Source: CAVPGP01 sp963704025 (GTDB taxonomy: Bacteria; Actinomycetota; Thermoleophilia; Gaiellales; Gaiellaceae). From it: DNA of 18,737 nt. Position 1 is the first letter of the stretch. Every line of letters begins with the position of its first letter. Where the stretch lies: positions 1 through 18,737 of the forward strand of contig CAVPGP010000004.1 in the NCBI GenBank assembly GCA_963704025.1. The letters are read 5' to 3'. The notes under the pieces were generated by a model. It saw only the letters and a program-made list of their open reading frames with translations, did no database searches and was not told where the DNA came from. A program made the translations under genes and the position numbers. Shown here one piece after another: positions 6,445 to 12,758 of the stretch.

Positions 6445-7865
6445 CGAAGCCGGTCGCGCTCGCCGTCGCGGCGGCGCTGATCGCCGTCGCGGGCTGCTCG
6501 GCCCGAGAGGCCGCCGCGCCGCCGGCCGCGACCACGGCCGCGACCACGCAGTCTGCGCGTCCGCCCGCGGCGCCGGCCCGCAAGCACCGGCTTCGCGACG
6601 TGATCGTGATGGTGGTCGACGGCGACACGCGCCACCCGGTGCGCGGCGCGCGGGTCGCGATCGGGGGCCACGCCAGGCGCACGAAGGAGAACGGCGCCGC
6701 CCGCGTGCCGATCAGGCACCGGGCCGCGCTGCCCGTGACCGTCTCGAAGCCGGGCTACCTGACCCGGACGGTGCGGCTCTGGTTCAAGCAGCGCCCCCGC
6801 TCGAAGATGCGCATCTACCAGCAGAGGCTGCAATGGCCCATCTACGGCGCGACCTCCGAGCGGACGCAGGCGCAGACCGCGATCCGCGTCCGGCCGCCGT
6901 TCCGCAAGGTCTGGAGCCGCGGGCTCGGCCACCTGATCGAGTTCCCGGCGGTCGTCTCCGAGGGGGTGGCGTTCATCGGGAACTCGCGCGGCACGATCTC
7001 CGCGCTGGACATGCGCAACGGCGCGCTCATCTGGAGCTACACGCCCTCGCGCGGGAAGATGGCGTCGTCCCCTGCAGTGGCGGGGCGTGACGTCGTCGTC
7101 CACGGCATGGACGGGGTCGTGCGCGTGCTCGACCGGGACACGGGCGAGCTGCGCTGGCAGCTGCGGGTCGGCTCGCCGATCGAGTCCTCGCCGATCGTGC
7201 GGCACGGGCTGGACTTCTTCGGGGCGTGGAACGGGCGCCTCTATGCACTCGATCTGAAGCGCCGCAGGCTGCGCTGGACGAGGTCGCTCGGTTGCAAGAT
7301 CACGTCCTCGGTTGCGATCGCCGGGCCGCGGCTCTTCATCGGCGACTACTGCGGGCGGCTTCTCTCGCTGGCACCCCGCACCGGCCGGCTGCAGTGGTCG
7401 GGCAGCGTCAACGGGCGCGTCTACGGCACGCCGGCCGTCTCCGGGGGCCGCGTCTTCATCCCATCCTCGACCGGAGGCTCGCTGACGGCGTTCACGACGA
7501 GCGGCCGCCGCCTCTGGTCGCGCCACACGGGCTCCTACGTCTACTCGTCGCCGGCAACCTGGCAGGGGCGGGTGGTCTTCGGCTCGTACAACGGGCTGAT
7601 CTACTGCCTCTCGGCGAAGACCGGCCGAACGGTCTGGGCCGTCCCGGCCGGCGGCCGCGTGTCGGGCGCGGCCGTCGTGGTCGACGGCGTGGCGTACGCG
7701 GGCGCCCGCAGGCGCATCACCGGGGTCGACGTCCGGACGGGCAGGGCGCTGCTCCGGTTCCCGCACGGCGACTACGTTCCCGTCTCCGGCGGCGGCACGC
7801 GTCTGCTCCTGCACGGGTACTCGCGTCTCTATGCGGTCGAGGCCCGCTCGCTGCGCGGCTCGTGA
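6441..7865 (+). CDS. Lipoprotein with PQQ-like beta-propeller
   Basis: A predicted lipoprotein of 474 residues exported and lipid-anchored at the outer face of the membrane. The TTG start overlaps the ATP-grasp stop (TTGA) and gives a signal peptide TKPVALAVAAALIAVAGCS with lipobox VAGC and lipidated Cys 19. A Pro/Ala/Thr-rich linker follows to ~50. Next is a beta-sandwich-like region (~52-125; DGDTRHPVRGARVAIGG, VSKPGYLTRTVRL) resembling a carboxypeptidase regulatory-like or Big-type fold. From Trp 132 (WPIYGA) run PQQ/WD-type repeats with blades such as GTISALDMRNGALIWSY, GVVRVLDRDTGELRWQL, GRLYALDLKRRRLRW and GLIYCLSAKTGRTVW. Two Cys (SLGCKITSS and GDYCGRLLS) could form a disulfide. No enzyme active site or quinone-binding residues are evident, so a binding or scaffold role as in BamB is more likely than dehydrogenase activity. 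It is a paralogue of the next gene. Confidence 0.85.
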   Translation: MTKPVALAVAAALIAVAGCSAREAAAPPAATTAATTQSARPPAAPARKHRLRDVIVMVVDGDTRHPVRGARVAIGGHARRTKENGAARVPIRHRAALPVTVSKPGYLTRTVRLWFKQRPRSKMRIYQQRLQWPIYGATSERTQAQTAIRVRPPFRKVWSRGLGHLIEFPAVVSEGVAFIGNSRGTISALDMRNGALIWSYTPSRGKMASSPAVAGRDVVVHGMDGVVRVLDRDTGELRWQLRVGSPIESSPIVRHGLDFFGAWNGRLYALDLKRRRLRWTRSLGCKITSSVAIAGPRLFIGDYCGRLLSLAPRTGRLQWSGSVNGRVYGTPAVSGGRVFIPSSTGGSLTAFTTSGRRLWSRHTGSYVYSSPATWQGRVVFGSYNGLIYCLSAKTGRTVWAVPAGGRVSGAAVVVDGVAYAGARRRITGVDVRTGRALLRFPHGDYVPVSGGGTRLLLHGYSRLYAVEARSLRGS

Positions 7866-7876
7866 GCCGCCGTCAG

Positions 7877-7882
7877 TAACGT
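7877..7882 (+). promoter_or_regulatory. Putative -10 box for second propeller gene
   Basis: TAACGT lies 8 nt before GTG 7891 in the 25-bp gap after the lipoprotein gene. There is no Shine-Dalgarno sequence before this GTG, which fits a leaderless transcript separate from the upstream operon. Confidence 0.45.
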
Positions 7883-7890
7883 AGGCCTGC

Positions 7891-9216
7891 GTGAAGCGGA
7901 TCCTGCTCGCGGCGGCGCTCGTCTCGCTCGTCGTCATCGGCATCGTCGCGGCGTTCGTCATCTCGCGCGTTCGCGCCGACCGCAACGTGCGCGGCTCGTC
8001 CACGGTCGAGTTCGTGCCGACGCAGGCGCCGGCGCCGATCGTCCCGCCCGAGCCGGGGATCGCCTGGCCGACCTACGGCTATGACAACGAGCGCATCCGC
8101 GTCGGGCCGGACACGGCCGTCAAGCCGCCCTTCAGGGGGACGTGGATGTTCCGCGCCCGCGCGCTCGTCGAGTTCCCGCCAGCGATCGCGTACGGGCGAC
8201 TCTACTTCGCAAACGGCGTCGGCCGCGTCTTCGCCGTCGACGACGTCACGGGCAAGCAGGTCTGGAGCCGCGACACCGGAAGGTGTCAGGCGTCGTCGCC
8301 GGCCGTCGACCGGCACCTCGTCTACGTGACGTTCCTGCGCGGCTGCGCGAAGGGCAGGCGCGGCCTGACGGACGGCCTGCTCGTCGCCTACGACTCGCGC
8401 CGGGGCGGGGTGCGCTGGCAGCGGCGGATCGGCCAGTCGGAGTCGTCCCCGCTCGTCCACAAGGGCTACGTCTACGTGGGCGACTGGACGGGGCGCATCT
8501 CTGCGTTCGCGGCGCAGACGGGCAAGCTCGCCTGGTCCTACCAGACGGGTGGGAAGATCAAGTCCGCGGTCGCGATCTCGGGCGACCGGCTCTTCGTGGG
8601 CTCGTACGACAGCCACGTCTACGCGATCGATCTCGGGACCAAGAAGCTCGTCTGGAAGGCGGGGGCGCAGCAGCGCCTCGGCCACCGCGGCACGTTCTAC
8701 TCCGGCCCGGCCGTCGCGTATGGACGGGTCTACATCGGCTCGACGGACGGCAAGGTCTACTCGTTCGGCGCGACGAGCGGGAAGACGCGCTGGGCCCGCG
8801 GGACCGGCGGCTGGGTGTACTCCTCGCCGGCCGTCTGGCGCAACCGGGTCTATGCGGGCTCGTACAGCGGTCGGTTCTTCTGCCTCGACGCCGCGACCGG
8901 CGACGTCAAGTGGCAGTTCGACGCGCGCGGGAAGATCTCCGGCTCGCCCACGATCGTGAACAGGGTCGTCTACTTCGCGACGCTGAGGAAGCGGACATTC
9001 GGGCTGGACGCGCTTACCGGCAGGCCGGTTTTCACCTTCCCGGACGGCGCCTACACCCCGGTCGTCGCGGACGACGAGCGACTGTACCTCGTGGGCGAGG
9101 GGCGCCTGTACGGGCTCGTTCCGAAGGTCAGCGGGAAGCGAGCGACGCCCGGTCGACCGCGACGAGCAGCCGGGGCCAGCGGTCGGCCGGCGTCGCGAGG
9201 CCCCAAGCCGTCCTGA
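7891..9216 (+). CDS. Signal-anchored PQQ-like beta-propeller protein
   Basis: A 441-residue protein with an N-terminal signal anchor (RILLAAALVSLVVIGIVAAF, ~3-25), a short linker rich in Pro/Ala, then a PQQ-like propeller from Trp 59 (WPTYGYDNERIRVGPDT). Blades include GRVFAVDDVTGKQVWSR, GRISAFAAQTGKLAWSY, SHVYAIDLGTKKLVWK, GKVYSFGATSGKTRW and GRFFCLDAATGDVKWQF. It shares with the upstream lipoprotein WP-YG, PPFR--W, EFP, YSSPA-W, GSY-G and FP-G-Y-PV at matching positions, so the two arose by duplication, but it has no lipobox and lacks the extra N-terminal domain. Two Cys (TGRCQASS, LRGCAKGR) may pair. The last ~30 residues are Arg/Pro/Ser-rich, lie beyond the final blade and overlap the end of the opposite-strand gene, so they may be a read-on tail. 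A surface or periplasmic scaffold or ligand-binding role is inferred. Confidence 0.85.
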   Translation: MKRILLAAALVSLVVIGIVAAFVISRVRADRNVRGSSTVEFVPTQAPAPIVPPEPGIAWPTYGYDNERIRVGPDTAVKPPFRGTWMFRARALVEFPPAIAYGRLYFANGVGRVFAVDDVTGKQVWSRDTGRCQASSPAVDRHLVYVTFLRGCAKGRRGLTDGLLVAYDSRRGGVRWQRRIGQSESSPLVHKGYVYVGDWTGRISAFAAQTGKLAWSYQTGGKIKSAVAISGDRLFVGSYDSHVYAIDLGTKKLVWKAGAQQRLGHRGTFYSGPAVAYGRVYIGSTDGKVYSFGATSGKTRWARGTGGWVYSSPAVWRNRVYAGSYSGRFFCLDAATGDVKWQFDARGKISGSPTIVNRVVYFATLRKRTFGLDALTGRPVFTFPDGAYTPVVADDERLYLVGEGRLYGLVPKVSGKRATPGRPRRAAGASGRPASRGPKPS

Positions 9217-10711
9217 CGGCCAGCGCCTCGCGGACGAGCTCTCGCGGTCCGGCCGGCCGCCTCGAGCGCACCAGCGCGAGCTCAGGCGAGGCGCGGACCG
9301 TCTCGTAGCCGCCGAGGCGGCGAAGCGCCGCGTCGACGCGTCGCGGCCGGCCGCGGAGGATCCAGACCCCGCGGCGGGGCGTCTCTCCTCCGTCCAGGAA
9401 CGCGACCACGCGGCGGCGTCCCTTCTCCACGAGCCCTTGTTCGTAGCGAGGGTCGATCGCCGGCAGCTCCTCGACCTGGACGGCCACCGGCCGCTCGAGC
9501 GCGACGTAGTCGTCCAGCAGCTCGGGCGGCCGGTCCGTGCGCCGCGAGCCGGTCGAGGAGAAGAGCACGTCGTCGCGCTGCACGGCGGCGGCCAGCTGCG
9601 GCAGCCGCAGTTCGCGCAGCACCCGGAGGCGATTCACGTCCTCGCGCCCCTCGAGCGCCGCGAGGGCGACGACGAGCACGATTGCCGCGACGACCGGAAG
9701 GCGGACGAGCCGGACGAGCGCGAAGCAGCCTGCCAGAACGAGCAGCAGCAGCATCGGCAGCGCCGGGATCAGGTAGCGGCCGAAGAAGCGCGTCTGCGCG
9801 GGAACGAGCGTGAAGAAGGCGACCGGCAGCACGAGCCACGCGGCGAGCGCGAACGCCACCGGACGCCGGTCGCGCGCCAGCCAGACGAGCCCCGCGAGCG
9901 CGAGCAGCGCGCACAGCACCGCCCCGACCGTTCCGGCGGGCGTGAGTGCGTGCAAGCTCTCCTCCGGGATCGAACGGCCGGCCGTCGTGCGCAGACGGCT
10001 CGTCTCGCCGACGTGGTAGCGAGAACGAAGGACTGCCAGCGCGTAGACGTACGGCAGCACCGCCACGGCCCCGGCGACGAGCGCGGGCCGCAGCTCACGG
10101 TCCAGCCGGCGGAGCGCGATCCGCCAAGGTCGGGGGCGGACGGCGAGCCCCGTCAGGAGCGCGAGCGGCGCGTAGAGCGGCGCGATCGGGTGCACGTACA
10201 CGAGCAGACCCGTCGCGGCGCCGGCCAGCGCCCAGTCCCGGGGGCTGCCGCTCTCGGCGGCCCGGATGCCGAGCCACGTCGCGCCGAGCACGCAGAGCAG
10301 GAAGAGCGCGTACATGCGGCCGAACGTCGCCAGCTCGACGGCGAGCGGGGCGAGCGCCAAGAGCAGCGGCAGCAGCAACCCGGCGGTCTCGCCCAGCAGC
10401 CGCCGCGCCACGGCGGCCGCCACGGGCAGCGAGAGCAGGAAGAAGAGCACCGACGGCAGTCGCAGCCCTTCCACGCCGCCGGGCCAGGAGAGCGTCGCAT
10501 GCTCGACGAGGAACTGCGCGGGGGCGCCGCCCCGGTCGACGAAGACGTCGCGGACGATTGCGCCGAGCGAGCGGCGCGAGAAGTCGAGCATCACCGCCTC
10601 GTCGAAGTGCAACGGCTCCCAGCGCACGGCGGGCAGCGTCGCAGCGGCGCCGAGGGTCACGGCCGAGCCGAGGGAGAGCGCGCGGAGCGCGAAGGTGCGG
10701 TCGAGCGGCAT
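9128..10711 (-). CDS. GT39-like membrane glycosyltransferase
   Basis: A 527-residue integral membrane protein of GT-C type. After the first helix the sequence WEPLHFDEAVMLDFSRRS puts Asp 37-Glu 38 in the first extracytoplasmic loop, the classic acidic motif of PMT/ArnT/GT39 enzymes. It is followed by GGAPAQFLVEH, like the second conserved loop segment, and GRMYALFLLCVLGATWLG. About eleven hydrophobic segments are visible, then RFFGRYLIPALPMLLLL and a soluble C-terminal domain of ~150 residues. It would use a polyprenyl-phosphate sugar on the outer face. ATG 10711 is chosen because hydrophobic, family-like sequence starts right after it, it faces the divergent Wzz-like gene, and a weak -10 (CATGAT) lies 9 nt upstream. 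The open frame extends well upstream of it but is antisense to the Wzz-like gene and non-homologous there. Its stop lies inside the end of the second propeller gene (89-bp tail overlap). Confidence 0.88.
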   Translation of the reverse strand: MPLDRTFALRALSLGSAVTLGAAATLPAVRWEPLHFDEAVMLDFSRRSLGAIVRDVFVDRGGAPAQFLVEHATLSWPGGVEGLRLPSVLFFLLSLPVAAAVARRLLGETAGLLLPLLLALAPLAVELATFGRMYALFLLCVLGATWLGIRAAESGSPRDWALAGAATGLLVYVHPIAPLYAPLALLTGLAVRPRPWRIALRRLDRELRPALVAGAVAVLPYVYALAVLRSRYHVGETSRLRTTAGRSIPEESLHALTPAGTVGAVLCALLALAGLVWLARDRRPVAFALAAWLVLPVAFFTLVPAQTRFFGRYLIPALPMLLLLVLAGCFALVRLVRLPVVAAIVLVVALAALEGREDVNRLRVLRELRLPQLAAAVQRDDVLFSSTGSRRTDRPPELLDDYVALERPVAVQVEELPAIDPRYEQGLVEKGRRRVVAFLDGGETPRRGVWILRGRPRRVDAALRRLGGYETVRASPELALVRSRRPAGPRELVREALAVRTAWGLATPADRWPRLLVAVDRASLASR

Positions 10712-10720
10712 AGGCGCGGG

Positions 10721-10726
10721 ATCATG
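10721..10726 (-). promoter_or_regulatory. Weak putative -10 box for GT39-like gene
   Basis: The minus strand reads CATGAT, matching TATAAT at 4 of 6 positions, 9 nt before ATG 10711. It lacks the first T of the TAnnnT pattern, so support is weaker than for the plus-strand boxes. Confidence 0.25.
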
Positions 10727-10766
10727 GCGCGGAGCCGCCCCCGGCGGCAACTGTCGCCCGTTTGGG

Positions 10767-10772
10767 TAGAGT
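10767..10772 (+). promoter_or_regulatory. Putative -10 box for Wzz-like gene
   Basis: TAGAGT lies 9 nt before ATG 10782 in the 70-bp divergent intergenic space. No Shine-Dalgarno sequence is present, again consistent with a leaderless mRNA. Confidence 0.5.
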
Positions 10773-10781
10773 CGCCGCGCG

Positions 10782-11651
10782 ATGAGCGGCCGGACGACGA
10801 CTCCCGACCTCGATGCGGAACGCGAGGTCGACCTCGCGCGCTGGCGCTCGGCCGTGGCGCTGCGCTGGTGGCTGCCCGTGGCCGGCCTTGTCGCCGGTGC
10901 CGTCCTCGGGCTGCTCGCCTCGGTCGGCGGCTCGCAGGTGTACCGGGCGCAGGCGCTCGTCTCGCTCGGGCAGCCGTTCACGCCGGGCGGCGGCGCACCC
11001 GTGACGAGCTTCGCGACGAACCCCCGCGCCGTCTCGGAGATCGTCCGCAGCGAGTCGGCGCTCAAGCAGGCCGCGGCCGCAGCCGGCCTGAACGTCAGCG
11101 CCCTGCGCGGGAAGGTCAGCACGGGCCAGGTCGGCACCGGCACCGGTGCCGCGGCGCGGAACGTGCCGCTGATCACGGTCTCCGTCACGGGCACGAAGCC
11201 GGCGAAGACCGAGACGGCGGCGAACGAGCTGGCGCGGATCGTCGTCGCGCGGACGACGGCGCCATACGTCGGCACGAAGGTCAAGGGCTACCGCGACCGG
11301 CTCACGTCGATCCAGGAGCAGCTCGACTCGCTCGTGCCGCGGGTCACGCAGCTCGAGACCGAGGTCTCCGACAAGAGCCTGTCGGCGCTCGACCGGCTCG
11401 TCCTCGCCACGCAGCTGGACAACGCGCAGCAACGGCGCGGGCAGCTGCTCGACCTCCAGTCCCAGACGCAGCAGCAGCTTGCGCTGGCCGAGAACGTCGA
11501 GAGCGCCCAGGTGATCCAGAAGGCCTCTGCCGCGAAGACGACAGCCCGCAGCCGCCGGAACTCGATCGCGATCGGCGCCCTGATCGGGCTCCTCGCAGGC
11601 CTGATCGCCGCGGTCGCCTGGGATCCGGTCGCGGCCCGCCGAACCGCGTAG
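10782..11651 (+). CDS. Wzz-like chain-length determinant / polysaccharide co-polymerase
   Basis: A 289-residue protein with the topology of Wzz/capsular-biosynthesis co-polymerases: cytoplasmic N-terminus (~1-28), first helix WWLPVAGLVAGAVLGLLA, a large extracytoplasmic domain starting QVYRAQALVSLGQP, a long coiled-coil-prone region (~165-245; DRLTSIQEQLDSLVPRV, QLETEVSDK, LDLQSQTQQQLALAENV), and a second helix IAIGALIGLLAGLIAAVAW near the end. Such proteins oligomerise around the polymerase and set polymer length. The C-terminal tail stops ~8 residues after the last helix, so there is no fused tyrosine kinase domain, and none is encoded nearby; regulation by a BY-kinase in trans is possible. 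The stop is 2 bp before the start of the DPM1-like gene, suggesting one operon. Confidence 0.85.
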   Translation: MSGRTTTPDLDAEREVDLARWRSAVALRWWLPVAGLVAGAVLGLLASVGGSQVYRAQALVSLGQPFTPGGGAPVTSFATNPRAVSEIVRSESALKQAAAAAGLNVSALRGKVSTGQVGTGTGAAARNVPLITVSVTGTKPAKTETAANELARIVVARTTAPYVGTKVKGYRDRLTSIQEQLDSLVPRVTQLETEVSDKSLSALDRLVLATQLDNAQQRRGQLLDLQSQTQQQLALAENVESAQVIQKASAAKTTARSRRNSIAIGALIGLLAGLIAAVAWDPVAARRTA

Positions 11652-11653
11652 CG

Positions 11654-12589
11654 ATGCTCGACGGGAAGAGCGTCGCCGTCGTCGTCCCGGCGCACAACGA
11701 GGAGCGGCTCCTTCCCGAGACGCTCGGCGGGATCCCCGGGTTCGTCGACCGGGTCTACGTCGTCGACGACGCCTCGACCGACGGGACGGCCGGCGTCGCG
11801 CAGGGCGACCCGCGCGTCGTCCTGCTGACGCACGACACCAGGCAGGGCGTCGGCGCGGCGATCGTGACGGGGTACAAGCGCGCCCTCGCCGACCGGATCG
11901 ACGTCACCGCGGTGATGGCGGGCGACAACCAGATGGACCCGGGCGACCTGGAGCGGCTGGTGCGCCCGGTCGCCGCGGGCGAGGTCGACTACGCCAAGGC
12001 GAACCGGCTCTACTCCGGCGAGTACTGGCGCATGATCCCGCGGATGCGCCGCTGGGGGAACGCGACGCTCTCCTTCCTGACGAAGATCGCCTCGGGCTAC
12101 TGGCACGTCGCGGATTCGCAGACCGGCTACACCGCCCTCGGCCTCGGGACGCTGGAGGTGCTCGACCTCGACCGCGTCTATCCGCGCTACGGCTTCCCGA
12201 ACGACATGCTCGTGCACCTGAACGTCTGGAACGCCCGCGTGCGGGACTTCCCGTCGCGGCCCGTTTACGGCGTCGGCGAGACATCCGGCATCCGCCTGCA
12301 CTCGGTCGTGCCGAAGATCTCCTGGCTCCTGGTCAAGGGCTTCTTCTGGCGGCTGCGCGAGAAGTACGTGATCCGCGACTTCCACCCGCTGGTGCTCTTC
12401 TACGCGCTCGGCATCCTGATGACGACCGTCGGCCTCGTCCTCGGCGTGATCGAGGTGGCGCTCCGGCTGGCGGGCAACGAGCTCACGGTCGGCACCGTCG
12501 TGCTGATCGCGCTGCTGCTGATCTCCGGCACGCAGTTCGCCCTCTTCGCGATGTGGTTCGACATGGAGTCGAACAAGGACCTGAAGTAG
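11654..12589 (+). CDS. DPM1-like family 2 glycosyltransferase with C-terminal membrane helices
   Basis: A 311-residue GT2 enzyme of the polyprenyl-phosphate hexose synthase type (DPM1-like). The GT-A domain has VAVVVPAHNEERLL (5'), VYVVDDASTDGTA, GVGAAIVTGYKRAL and MAGDNQMDPGDLERL (DxD region), then KANRLYSGEYWRMIPRMRRW, ADSQTGYTAL and PNDMLVHLNVWNARV, all typical of the family. Two C-terminal hydrophobic segments (~239-262 and ~272-300) anchor it. It would transfer a hexose from a nucleotide sugar to polyprenyl phosphate on the cytoplasmic side, giving the donor needed by the several GT-C enzymes encoded around it. The ATG follows the Wzz-like stop by 2 bp with no ribosome-binding site, so translation is probably coupled. 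The gene ends Asp-Leu-Lys-stop inside a tandem repeat. Confidence 0.9.
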   Translation: MLDGKSVAVVVPAHNEERLLPETLGGIPGFVDRVYVVDDASTDGTAGVAQGDPRVVLLTHDTRQGVGAAIVTGYKRALADRIDVTAVMAGDNQMDPGDLERLVRPVAAGEVDYAKANRLYSGEYWRMIPRMRRWGNATLSFLTKIASGYWHVADSQTGYTALGLGTLEVLDLDRVYPRYGFPNDMLVHLNVWNARVRDFPSRPVYGVGETSGIRLHSVVPKISWLLVKGFFWRLREKYVIRDFHPLVLFYALGILMTTVGLVLGVIEVALRLAGNELTVGTVVLIALLLISGTQFALFAMWFDMESNKDLK

Positions 12590-12630
12590 GCCACCGACCT
12601 GAAGTGAACGCCGACCTGAGGTAGGGCACC
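12578..12630 (+). repeat. Three-unit 18-bp tandem repeat over a stop codon
   Basis: Three directly adjacent units of 18, 17 and 18 bp begin at 12578, 12596 and 12613. Each starts GACCTGA(A/G)GT and encodes Asp-Leu-Lys/Arg followed by a stop (TAG, TGA, TAG) when read from its first base. Units 1 and 3 differ at 2 of 18 positions. The first unit is the true C-terminus of the DPM1-like gene. Confidence 0.8.
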
Positions 12631-12646
12631 GCCGCCATCTGCGGCG
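12630..12646. terminator. Possible hairpin between convergent genes
   Basis: CGCCGC (12630-12635) and GCGGCG (12641-12646) can pair around a 5-nt loop. It lies between two convergent genes, the right place for a terminator, but no T-run follows on either strand, so it is only a weak candidate. The remaining ~110 bp to 12758 hold nothing I can identify. Confidence 0.3.
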
Positions 12647-12758
12647 ATGCCTGGCTTCGGTTGTGCCGGCTCCGCGGTCGCTCCAGAGCCCGCGATCCAT
12701 GAGCGAGAGCGAAAGCAGCAGGCAGATGAGCCGGAAGGCCAGCGGGGTCCGAGCCGCC

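Noticed and set aside
6255..8003. Long minus-strand open frame opposite the ATP-grasp and propeller genes
   Set aside because: It is rich in Arg, Asp, Pro and Ala with no recognisable motif and lies antisense to two clear genes; high GC produces such shadows.
6441..9216. PQQ-dependent alcohol or glucose dehydrogenases
   Set aside because: Both proteins are shorter than quinoprotein dehydrogenases (~550-600+ residues), and I see no vicinal Cys pair or calcium-site Asp motif; only the propeller repeats match.
10712..11284. N-terminal extension of the GT39-like gene beyond ATG 10711
   Set aside because: It is antisense to the Wzz-like gene, lacks family features and would displace the divergent promoters; the family-like N-terminus starts at ATG 10711.
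9437..11653. Long plus-strand frame running into the DPM1-like GT2
   Set aside because: The part before 11654 is low-complexity Arg/Glu-rich sequence opposite the GT39-like gene and in another frame of the Wzz-like gene. GT2 homology begins at ATG 11654.
12578..12630. CRISPR-like array
   Set aside because: The units are contiguous with no spacers and too short; it is a plain tandem repeat.
12647..12758. Hydrophobic minus-strand frame just past the stop of the 12759 gene (FRLICLLLSLSLMDRG)
   Set aside because: It could be a remnant C-terminal helix in a shifted frame, but the annotated protein ends in a plausible basic tail and the segment is too short to support a gene.
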